A stretch of 64,000 bases of DNA, from the NCBI GenBank assembly GCA_033239525.1, contig BSYO01000013.1, positions 5,604,501 through 5,668,500 on the forward strand, in the 5' to 3' direction. The first letter of the stretch is position 1. Each line of letters starts with the position of its first letter. A model generated the notes under the pieces. The model was not told where the DNA came from. It saw nothing but the letters and a program-made list of their open reading frames with translations, and did no database searches. Both the position numbers and the translations under genes were made by a program. This stretch comes from Nepenthes gracilis (taxonomy: Eukaryota > Streptophyta > Magnoliopsida > Caryophyllales > Nepenthaceae). This document shows, piece after piece, positions 12,301-24,300 of the stretch.

Positions 12301-15300
12301 TTAAATACTTGTCCTATAATGCATCATAATTCTTGAAAGATTTTGAAGATGCAAATTTTAAAACATGCAAAAGTTACATTATAAAATTTTCAAACATATG
12401 GAACTGTTCATAACAAAAATTGTAAAAAAATAAATAAAATTATGTGGTTTCAACATTTCTTTTCAATTGTCAAGCATACAAGGACAATTTAAGTATGAAG
12501 TCAATACATGTGTAACATATAATTGAAGGTTTAAGACACGCGGGAGCATTACATAAGAAAATCAAAGCCTCTAAGAGTTTTTGAGAAAAATTTCAAAACA
12601 CATGTGCATGTTGTTGCTGGAAAATCATCTTGGAAGCACAAGATACAGGGAAATAATGGCATGAATTTCATAAAAGTTTCATGGGATGGAAGTAGGATCG
12701 CATGCATGCAAAGTATAGACTCTTTAACTATGAAAATATCATATTTATGAGTATTTAGAAAAATAAATGCTCAAGGAGGTAGAGAAAAATTAGCAAAAAA
12801 GAAAAGATGGTTTAAATGCACTTGCCTTGACTTGATTTTACCCAAAGATTATTTGATTTCTTTTTGATTTCCCATTTTGCTGCTTCTATCTCTTATTTTC
12901 TCTCTTCTACTCTTATCTACCTCTCACTTCTCTTAAGAACCAACTTAAAATAACTAAAATCGGACGGATGCTTTTTATAGCAAGTTGAGTGCATAATCAG
13001 GAGTGCCAATCAGCATCGACGCCAATGCTGTCCCAATGATGCACATGTGTTGCTCGAGCATATCTTAAGCGTGGACACTTCCTCCAGCACGCACATGTCT
13101 CTTGAGTGCATATTGGATTTGAGCAATCTACCTAAAATACAATCATTCATGGGTCAAGAGCCCTTCAGGTGCTAGACTTGATTTTTTAAAATTCAATTTT
13201 CCTCAAATTTCATTATATAATATGTTTCAAACTAATCCAAAATTATTTTAATAATGTCATAATTTATAAATAAAATGTGAGGTGTTACTCAAAATATATG
13301 CGAGGGAAAGTATTTGACAAAATATCTAATATATCACAATATAAAACCATACAAATTATTCATTTGATACATCATCTTGAAATAACGAACTCTAGATGAC
13401 TTAATATAAACATAAATGTAGTACATAAGATATTAGATGAAATTCCTCAAAACCTTCAAATTTCCAAAAAAAAATAAAAATCTTCCTCAACCTTTTGTCT
13501 ACATCTTACAAGTATCCATGGCCCGTTAATTTGGAAGGGTTAGAAAATATCACAAATTATTAGTTTAAAGCTCTATAAGTATATGTATATGATATACAAA
13601 TACAGGTTTGTAAAACTAATGGAAGGGCAAAAACTATAAAATACATACAAAATCCTTATGTCAAACTTTCTAATGACACATTCCAAACCATGATTTCATA
13701 CACTAAGTTCGTCACATATGCAAATATCAAATCATACAAATTGTATGAAACCATAAGAAGTTCAAATCATGTAATGCAACATTATAAATTAGAAATTCAG
13801 AATCATGTAGATTCGAAAATCATATTAAAATTTGCAAAATTTAGAAGGCAAAAAATATCTCAAAATGTAAAATACGATACAGGTAAAATCCCAAAAATTA
13901 AATCATGTTAAATTAGATAACCAAGGACCAGTAATTTGCACATTGACTAGTCAAATGGTCAGCTTTTGGAATAGATTACACATATTCCCGTTAACTTTAT
14001 GCTGAAATATTACTATTTAAGATCCGTAGATGGGCCATCTATATATTACTCTTTATAAATAGGGTCAACTATTACTTTTTTTTTCCACCAGTGGATTATA
14101 GGTGCATTTCTTAAGTGCATCTAATATACTATAATATGTTCAAATATATACTATTAATTTCTTATAATGGTTCTAAAAAAACAAAGGAAAAGCTCTATAA
14201 CAAATATATAAAACTTTTTCACCCCGTGAAAAAGTGCAAATATAAAACCTTTTCACCTCGTGAAAAAAAGTACAAACTCATATCAAATAATAAAAAAGAG
14301 TCTTTAATAAATGCTTGTACGGACTGGCACATATAAGGTGAAATGCACAATGTTTAATGACTTTTGTTCGCAATATTTTCCATGTACAAATATAATTATT
14401 CGAAATATTTACTTGTTTTGTCAAAAACAAATAAAATATTCAAATATTTGGTAAAATTAAATAAAACCTCTAAACTTTTGGTGAAAAATACATCCATGTA
14501 ACAATATTTGAAAAATAGGTGTAAAGGGTGACATTTATGTACAGTATAACAAGAATTATATGCAAAATCGATGGATTTATGAAATAAATTAAAGAATGAG
14601 CTTACAAATATTTGTCTTAACCTCTATATTTGGCAAATTTAACTTGAAACAGTTCCAAAATCTCTTACTTTCTCATTTTCTTTGTTCTCCTTCCTCTTTC
14701 TTCCTTTTGTTTCTCTCTCTTTACTCTATTTTTCCCACAGAACATTATTGAAAATCGGTGTAGATGGCCTTGTCTACTTAATTGCCACACAACCGCCAGA
14801 CGGGGGCGCATCAAGTGCCATCACACACATAGGTGCCCACGAGTGCCATATATGCGCTGCAGCCGCTCATGAGCGCCGCAACAGGTGCACTTTGTGCGCC
14901 ATACATTCTTGTTAAATCATGGATAATGCCTCAAACATGCATGAATGTGGAGATTGGTGTCAATCAGGCGTTGGGCTTGATTTTTCCTAATTTGATGTTT
15001 TTTTTTAAATTTTTTTATTGTACAATTATTTATCATATTAATCCAATGTATATAATAATGGCATCATAAATATGAACGAAAAATCAAGTGTTATGAGTTA
15101 TATGAGGAATTACAATTTTGAGAGAAAAATGAAGTCAAGGTATGAAAAAGTTTTTAATCCACACTTGAAAGTAACGGAAATAATTTGCCAAAATAAATTA
15201 TATATCTTTTAAAGTACAAATTTTGACACAAAAATATATTTTAAAAATAATATCATTTTGGAGAACATATTTGTCTAAAAATAATATTTTCTTATGTTTT

Positions 15301-18300
15301 TGGAACATACTTTTGCATAATTGTTTTTAAAATTACTAGTAAATGATTTTAATATAGGAATCATTTTAATATTTTTTTCATGAGAAACGATTGTTGATGG
15401 TTCCGTCTTGATTTGATCTGACTTGCATGATAGATGAGTACTGATAGTAGTTTTAGGTATGGCCTATGATATATATTTATAAATAATATTTTATAAATAC
15501 ATATTTTTAGGTAAATTTTAGACTATACTTTTTATTAGAATATTAGTTTTTACTTTTAAGATAATACTTTTATGTAATATTAAAAAAATAAATTAAAAAA
15601 ATAAAATTGTGGTTGACCCACCTCATCCAACCCAAACAATTAAAAATATTTTATCAAATGGGTTTTGTCTTGTCCGATTTTATTATATTTAACTAATAGA
15701 TAATTCTTAGTATTGGAATTACAATTGTTTACTCAACCCTAAAAATTACAAAGAATTATTTCATACTAATTTTAATTTCTAAGGAATTGGAGTTGGAATC
15801 AAAATTTTAATTTTATCTGATGCCAAACAATAGAAATTGGATTATGGTTGAAATTTCGATATCAATTCTAAATTCTAGTAGTAACCAAATGGGGCCTAGA
15901 AAAAATTTAATGTTTTTTGGCCAATATTGCTGTTGAAACTCAATTACTCCAGAGTCTGGTCTTATAAAGCTCGGTTATGGACTGCTCTTGAAGGAAATCA
16001 GTGCAGAACTGAAGTAACAAGGGCGTGGGGGATCTAACATAGATCTTTGGTCCTGGGGGATCTGCCTCAACCAACCAAGTGTTCCCTATTGTCAACCTAG
16101 TACAACATATCAAGTATAAGAATACGTATTGATCAAATCACTATTCTGACATCATGAAAATGCAGATGCTTTAGGCAGTTTTGTGCTGGAAAATAAGTTT
16201 TATTTGATGGCTGTATTTTACTGTTGGTTTCCAGGTTTTAGAAATTCTCTGTAAAAGTGAATGAGAAGGAAGAAAACTTCCTTGGAATCTGTGTAGATCA
16301 TGACTTACTAGGGGAACCTGCATTATTTCCTGGAAATTCGGCTAGAGTAAGACCGCGAGGTGAACCACCAGACAGGAATTGTGGTGAACCACTAGGTTAA
16401 TGTGTTTGAAGCTCTAGAGATCATGGCTTGCTGCAGGAACCTGCATTACTTCCTGGAACTTCCTTCGGCTAGACCAAGACCACAAGGTGAACCACCGGAC
16501 ATGAGTGGTGGTAAGTCTGTTTCTTCCCTGAATATTGACAACCTAAAGTGCAGAAAAATAAATGGAAGTAGAAGGTTCATGCTCCAACCATTGGAAGAGA
16601 TGTGAATGGAAGATGAACTCCTTTGATTGACAAAAGAAAAATTTGGAGCGGAGTTTAAACATGGGATCTTCTCTTGCCTAAGATTTACATAGACACTGAA
16701 TGGGTGGAAGCTTTGGGTAGCCTTAGAGAGAGACTCTGGTGTTGAAGATTTTCAATAAATATGTTAATTTCCTTTTTCAGTGCCGTCATATTCAGATGTG
16801 GAAGCCTGAAGGGCAAAGGGCTATGCTTGATATTGAATGCAATCACTTTCTTTATAAGTTCACTCTTATGGAGGACTTGGAGAAGGTTATGGCTAATATC
16901 CCATAGATGGTCCTTAGTCATTACTCATTACTTGTCAGTATGACAATGTGATCTGATATTGTCTTATGTGGTGACTATTTGCCCACCCTTACATGGGTAT
17001 GCTTATCGGAATTGAATCTTGATTTTAATGATGATGATATACTGGAGTCTGTTGCTGAACTCATCAGTAAACTGGTGCATATTGTTATAAATGCAGCTCT
17101 TGGTACTGGTGGATGTTTTGCATGAGCTTTTTGGGTATTGATCTTACTCAACCTTTGGTGGCTTAGTTTTGGCTAAATATGTTGTGTCCTGCTGCGGAGC
17201 ATGAAGGATTGGATTCTGTATGCTTCCGAAAGAGAGTGGAAATGTTTTTCCATGACAGTCATTGTCGGTTCTTCCCGATTCATCTGATCTACTGGGTGGA
17301 CAAATAATTCATGTACCCAACCCCACTTAACTGGCAAATGACAGTTTGGTTGTTTCATCAAATGGACATTTATTTAGGTTAAACTGAGGAAAGTAAAGCA
17401 TTCAATTTGGGATAGAAAAGAATAAAATTTCAAATTCATTAAATTTGGAGGACCTGTTTAGAATCTTGTGTTCCATACTTGTGAAAGATACCAATGCATT
17501 GATTAGTTTCGAAGGAAAAACTACAATACTCATGCTCTGAGCTAACAAGCAGCTTGCCGAACCTTTCCAGTGCGATGTCCTTTGGAGGCACCATTCAATA
17601 TGCCTTTAAATCTTATGTACACTAGCATTTTTTTTTTTTTTTAAGTTTTTCGTTGCCACAGAGTGAGAAAATAAGTGGAATTACCTTTTGTTTTGCTACT
17701 CAGAATTTAGTCTTAGTAAAGTATCTGAAAATAAATAAGTGGCATTGAAACAGTGTCCATAAATGGGTAGCCTTCACCTTAAATATGTTTAGTTCACATT
17801 TTACAAATGGTGACACCAATCTGAAAAACAGTATTTTAAACATGCATAGATAGGTTCGCATACTGTTAAGCAGTCTCTCTCTTCCTATAATATCCTTTTG
17901 ACAACCCAGAGAATTGAATAATTTCTTGTATGTCATTTTTTGGCATTGGTCAGTTTTGTCTAGGTGTAGGACTGTTATTTCCGTGCTAGGCATTATTGTG
18001 CATTTCAGCTCATTAAACATCATGGTTGATGTACCCTTCTTTTAGTTCAGGTTACAAGGCCAGTGCTATTTCCATGTTTTGGGGTTTTGAAGAAAGAGAA
18101 GCATATTTTGTTGCCTTCAGTAGCAGATGTCGTTGTTGAGCAAGGTAGAACATGACTTGTTCATGGCATAATTGAATATTTTGATAGATTCTTTTGTGTT
18201 AGTATGAGATATATTCCTTTTAAAGCATGACCATCATGTGGCTGCTGCTTCCCTCAACCTTGCATTTATTATGCTTTGCAAGTCAATGTAGTTAATGAGG

Positions 18301-21300
18301 TTATCAAGATTATATATATGTATATATTTAAAATAAATTGCATTTCTCAAAGTCTACGCAGTGTTGTACGATGACTTTCTAGTTAATGGGATTATCAAGA
18401 TTTTGAAGATGTTTTTCGGAATTGAATTTCTCTAAGTCTTCTTGGTGATGATCAACAGCTTTTGGTGAAAGTTGGATTCCTACTGAAACTAATTTGAAAC
18501 TCCTAATTTCACATATCTGATGCATGCCATATTCACTAGGTTACTTTGTAGTAGAACAAAATAAAAATTATTGTGGATGGACTATCGAGTTTTTATGCTA
18601 ATGCAATAGTTAAAGGTTTTCACCACTAGTAGCTTCTTTGAAGATGATTGCTATCCAGGTGTTATTTCATTGCATCTATGTGAAATATGATGCTTCTAAT
18701 GTCGTGAACAGCATCTCTTGCCCTTCCTACTAATTTATAATAAGTTATTCTCAGGATATTTGCAATCTCTCTTTGGTGTCTACTCTGTTAGAATTGAGAA
18801 TGTTGGTGTGAGAAGGCCACCTAGTGATGATGTTCAAATTCAAGGTGTTGCTGATCCAGATGCCTTCAGAAAGGTGACTGCTGTTTTTCTAATTACTAAA
18901 TATCGTTGCTTTCAACTGAACTTGAGATAAAGGATGCTGGTTTACCACTGTAATTGATACTTTTCAGGCTGTTCTAACACACCTTGCAAATATGAGAACT
19001 GAGGCATTTTCGAGACAAATTTCTGCTGCTGAAGATGTTTCAAGTTTGAGGATTTCTCATCCACAAGCAGCTTGGGTATGCCTTACGAGATATTGATTAG
19101 CTTATAACCATCTTTAGCTCCAAAAAGAAATTTAAAGTTTGGATAACTACCTATTCATTTGTTGACTAGCATTTTTCCTAGTGGTGTTAAATAGGCCTAA
19201 CTGGCATGGCATATTTATTTGGGCTGCTGGCATGTAAATGTGCCATGTATGCTGTGCCTAGCATAGCACTAGACAGAAATGTTCCACCTAGCACGGCACG
19301 TGGCTCAATTGTGTTGGTTTGAGCGTGCCTCTGTGTTGTCTCCTATTAGTACAACCCCAATATAAAAAAATAAAAAAGATATAAAAAATAAAATTGTATA
19401 AAATATTATAAAACATACATCACATTTTATTTATTTTGATGAATATTTTTATTATTACAATTTACGAAAGTAGAAAAAATATATTTAATATTAATTTAAT
19501 TATTTTTGAGTTTCGCTTATATTTCTACTATTATTGTTTCTAGAGTCATTCTTTTTGTTGGAACTCAAATCGGATTTTAACATGATCTTTTATGTCTAAC
19601 CAATTGTCTTCGATATCATCTTGTTTCTTTTTTTGTCAATTACTTAACCCTTGGTATTGAAAGTCGACTTTGATGATACTGTACTTGTTGATGAGGTTAA
19701 GAGATCTTGTGCAATTGATGCAAGCTCGAGAAATGTGTGCTTGTTAGCTTTTTACACATCTAAAATTTTGAACTTTGATCTGCTACTTGTGAAATTGGAA
19801 ATGTGATTGGACTTCAACTAGTAAAGAAGTTTAGCTGGTGTTGTGTGTTCATCAATCGATTGTATTTCACATTGAATTCTTACCAAAGAAAGCAAATCTC
19901 ATTGACTGTCTTTGCAAGCAGCAAAGCTGGTGAATTGGATGGTTCCAGTATTGATTATAGTACATACAAGTTGCACATTGTATGCAAGTTGGGATCGACA
20001 CATGCCCTTATTTTTTCTGTTGTTACGTCTCCATTTTGAAATATCAAAGTTAACTTGTCACGTCCCATATCAAACTCGAATAATTAACGGAATTGATCCG
20101 TTTCAAATAAATTGACTTAAAAATTTCTTCCTTTATTACATCATAAGACTCAAAAATGTGACTGACAAATTTTCTTTTTTTCCAAAACTCTACATATTGG
20201 ATGTGATCCTGAAATCATATATCAACAAGCACATCAGAGGACCCAAAAATGTCACGTCATCAAGTGGCTAAAATGCCGACCTTACCATGACGACGTACGT
20301 AATTAGTTATGTCTATACCAATATCAGAATAAACAAATATCCAAATAAGAAAATCGAAATCCAACTACATTATCGATGAGAGCATTTCAAATTGTTATAC
20401 AATACAAACGTTGCGACTTGGATAACTTAACCTTTTATTCAAATCAATGTATTATGGAAAATTTCTTATGGACCAAGGGCTAGTAGGGCTTACCGACGAA
20501 GGGGCAAATAATTGAAACCCGGGTTATGTTTATTTTCATACAACTAAAGGCCTTATGTTGCTATTTAAGATCTGTAGGTAGGCCTTTATACATATAACTC
20601 TATAGACGGGGTTGAACACTGCTTTTACACGAGGATGATAGGGCCAAATATCGATTATCACTATAATATATTAAGACATGTCATAATATACTACCATTGA
20701 TTTTTTTACAATGGTCCGTTGTATAAGCAAATGAAAACTCTATACAATTTTAAATAATCTTTATTTTCTCATCCAAAAAAAAAATATTCTTAATTTCCTT
20801 ACAAATTATAGAGTTTCCTGTCAATCTATTTCAAATTTTTTCATTTAATGACTTAAACTTTTTACAAAAACTTAAACATACTTATTTTAAAACATATGAA
20901 AACTATGTTCTAAAATTTTCCAACAAATCGACTGTTTTGATCAAGAAATGACAGAAAATCAGGAGAATTTCATAGTTTTAGTATTTTAGTTCAAATGACA
21001 TGCATGCAGGGGCAGATTATAGCAAATTTAAGAAATATTAGGCATGTACTTGAAAACTTTGAACTTGTTGAATATCATGTACGAAATTCATAATATATGA
21101 GAGCATTAGTAAAAAATTTAGCATATGCATGGGTGAAAACATAGAGAAATAACTTTGCAAGTTAATGTATATGGACTAAGAACATGAACTTCATAAAAAT
21201 TGCAAAGAATGGGAATAGGATACATGCATGTGAAGTGTAAATAATCTCAATACAAAATATAACATTTATGAGCATTTGGAATAATAAATGCTTAATGAAG

Positions 21301-24300
21301 TAGAGAAAAATCAGTAACAAAGGAAATGAGGTTTGGGATGCACTTACCTTAATTTTAATTTTATCAAAATCTTACTTAGATTGACTTCAATTAGCCTTCT
21401 CCAGCCTTTTTTCTTCCCTTTTCTCCCTTCTCTTCTTCTCTCTTTTTTTCTTAGAAATCTAACAAAAATGACCGAAAATCACTTAGACATGGCATATATA
21501 ATAGATTAGTACATTTGCGCTCGTCAGGCGTGGAGTGGGCGCAGTGGTCAAACACTGTGGCGCACGGGCGTCCCATCAGGCATCGGCATTCTGCTACAGT
21601 GCGCTTAAGCGTCTCTTGAGTGTGCGTTGAGTGTGAACATGTTGTAAAACGAGTTTTGAGTTCTGGTTAGGCGTTCTTTAGGTGCGACCTCTTTTCCCAG
21701 AACACACATGTACACACATCAAGCATCATTTAGCATGGTGTGACCCGATTTAAAGTGGACTTTGACCCAATTTTCTTTCTTTGATATCAACTTTACTTAT
21801 CTCAACTTAATTAATCATAAATAAAATTTAAAATTCAAAAATCGTTCTTTGTGCACGAGTACTAGTCAAGCATTGAGGCATAATCTATATCACGCATGAG
21901 CGCCCTTTAGGCGCCAACATTCTACTCTTAAAAACACTTGTGCACCACTCGAACGCACCTTTGGCGTGGACATTTAGTCTAAAACGTGCACAGGCGTCAA
22001 TTGAAGTGCACTTAAGGTACCACTATACTGCCTAAATGACAAATGAGTGTGGGATAGACGCCCTTCAGGTGCCGAGCTTGATTCCAAATAATTTGATTTT
22101 TTCTCAAATTTTCATTATATGATTTTTTCTTAAATTGACTCAAAATTATTATGATGATGTCATAAGTCATAAATAAAAACCTGGACGCTACATCCATGCT
22201 GTCAGCCATCTTGAAGTTGACGTAAAACTTTTCAAGATAGATATACACCTATGTAAATTCATGTGGATTTATCTAATGTTTTAATTTTTTCAAAAATATA
22301 GTTAATTTAATATTAGTGCATATATTATTTTCAATAATTCTAATATTTACGTAAATTATTACTTTAAATTTTTCATTTTCCTTAATCATTAGTATTAGAT
22401 GATGGAAATTATAATTATCCTTGATGGGTATTGATACCCAAGGCCCACTTGTAAGATTTATTCTCCTGGAGTTGAGCTCTTATGCCATAGAGATCCAGTA
22501 GGTCCAAGAGGCCCAAGAAATACAAGCGCCAGAGTTAGCCCGTGTGGCATAATGGACTTAAAGTCCACTCAGGCTTGTGGACTCAAGATGGGTCTCGAAC
22601 GTCACCCCGCCTGTAGAATTGGTGTGCTAGAGATTTGGTGGCTGACTTTGTCAGACTGCAACAGGAATGATGACCAGCAGAGCACGCGACCCTGTAGAAG
22701 TAATGTTACACCAGGCCCACATGCACACAACGTTCTTGACACAGCAAAACGGATTTGTAGAGTTTGTGGCTGGACCCCTTGTACACGCTGGCGCCACATG
22801 AACTTCTTTCAAAGGAAAGCTTAACCACTATTTACACCAGCTTAGCCATTATAGAGAGAGAAAGATAAGAAAGAGAAAGGCTTAAGTGCATTCTGTAATC
22901 TCCTTATAGTCAAACATATTATAGTGAAACAAGTTTTCAGACTAAAGTCCCGTGGTTTTTCCTTCTCATTTACGAGAAGGTTTTCTACGTAAAAACTTCA
23001 TGTAACTTAGTCCTCGTACTCTCTTTCTCTACTTCATTTCACTCTTTGTGTTGCATGGGTCTTGCTCGAGTACTCAGAAATGATTCGCGGACTCGGCTAG
23101 ATCCACAACCGTACAAGTGCGTAAAACCCGAGGACGCAACAATCCTGATGAAGCCAAAGGTGTCAGTAAATGGCAAGATTTAATTTTATAGTGTAATGGA
23201 TGCTTATAAGTTTATTAATAGCAAAATAAAATATTTTAAAAAAATATTTAATTATTTTAACAATCTCTCAATTGACATCCATAATAGGTTCGATCATTAG
23301 AATATTTTTGTTGTAAAAAATAGTTAAAATAAAATAGAAAGAATATGCAGTTTCTAGCATTTGGTAAGTCGAGTTTCATCATCTTGTTAATTGATGTTTA
23401 TCTTTTTGTAACTGAATTTGTTTTGTCAGTCTTGATGCATCCTTGAATCCTGGTTACTGAACGAATCAGGGAGCTGCCTAATTCGGGAGTTTGACTGGCA
23501 GTAGGTCCAGTTTTTATTAATTCGATTTTGGATCATGTACACCACAATTAACAAATAAAAGGTCAGAGGATGGCGGGACTTGCTCTCCAATATGTTTTCC
23601 GGCGCTGAAGTAGTAATATTTCTTAGTCGAATAGAAAGATACGAGAATGAAAAAGTATGTGTACAAATCAGATAGAATGGCTGAAAAGTTATAAACATCA
23701 TGCAAAAATCCAATATGTCCAAATATTCCAAGTCGATAATCTAAATCATGATTTTGTACACCAAAATTCATAATACATATACAGATATCAAATAATTTAA
23801 CTGTACAATTTGTCAAAAGCCCAAATCACATTATTCCAAAAGGCTCAAAAAGTCGGAAAAATTTGAACACTATGTCAAATTTACAAAATTTCAAAAAGCT
23901 AAACATTTTAAATACCAAATACGATGCTGGTAAAAATCTTTAAAATCCAAAATATGCCAAAACTAAGAACCAAGGAACAAAAGGTCCACATAGAGGAAGG
24001 GTTACACGTTCTCTTGATAACTTTAGGCAAAAACACTACTATGTAGACTTATATACGGGCCGTTAATGATTACACCTTATAGATGGGGTTAAATATCAAT
24101 TTTTGTACCATCTATGAGAATAGGTGCAGCCCTTTAGTGAGGCTAATATACTAGGACAGCCGAATATATTGTTCCGTTAATTTTTTTACTGTGGTTCTTG
24201 AAGAAAACAACAAATGGGGGATTCTATAACAATTATCTAAAACATTTTCGCTCCGTGGAAAATTATAGAACTTTTCACCATGTGGGAAAGTACAAATCAT

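Larger units (their letters stand above)
10912..15898. mobile_element. Pair of terminal inverted repeats enclosing nested LTRs (DNA transposon or MITE)
   Basis: At 10912 the sequence GGGGTCCATTTGGGTTA opens a stretch rich in GAATTGGAATT-type words. At 15898 the reverse strand opens GGCCCCATTTGGTTACTA followed by the same kind of words (TAGAATTGATAT). These look like the two ends of one foldback DNA element, with the LTR copies at 11234-15099 inserted later. The ends resemble hAT or PIF/Harbinger MITE termini, but no convincing target duplication is visible (TA-like at most), so the superfamily is open. Confidence 0.5.
9640..18050 (+). other. Intron 1 of the DUF7642-type gene, 8.4 kb, filled with transposons
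   Basis: Donor GTAATT after residue 103 and acceptor TTTAGTTCAG before exon 2. The intron contains, in order: an unassigned AT-rich stretch (9640-10911, perhaps a very decayed retroelement), a DNA-transposon end (from 10912), two long LTR-like segments in tandem, the other DNA-transposon end (to 15898), a tandem duplication, a LINE ORF1 fossil, and about 650 bp of plain intron with a T run at 17628-17642. No exon belonging to another gene was recognised. Confidence 0.75.

Noticed and set aside
14115..14336. 73-codon Lys-rich ORF
   Set aside because: AT-rich chance frame inside an LTR copy; no start context, partner exons or recognisable motif.
22540..22610. tRNA-like sequence (CCGTGTGGCATAATGG..., GTCTCGAAC)
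   Set aside because: No cloverleaf can be formed with proper arms and spacing, and the segment is within an LTR.
22552..22824. 90-codon plus and 65-codon minus ORFs
   Set aside because: Both lie inside the copia solo LTR defined by ATCCT target duplications; LTRs are non-coding.
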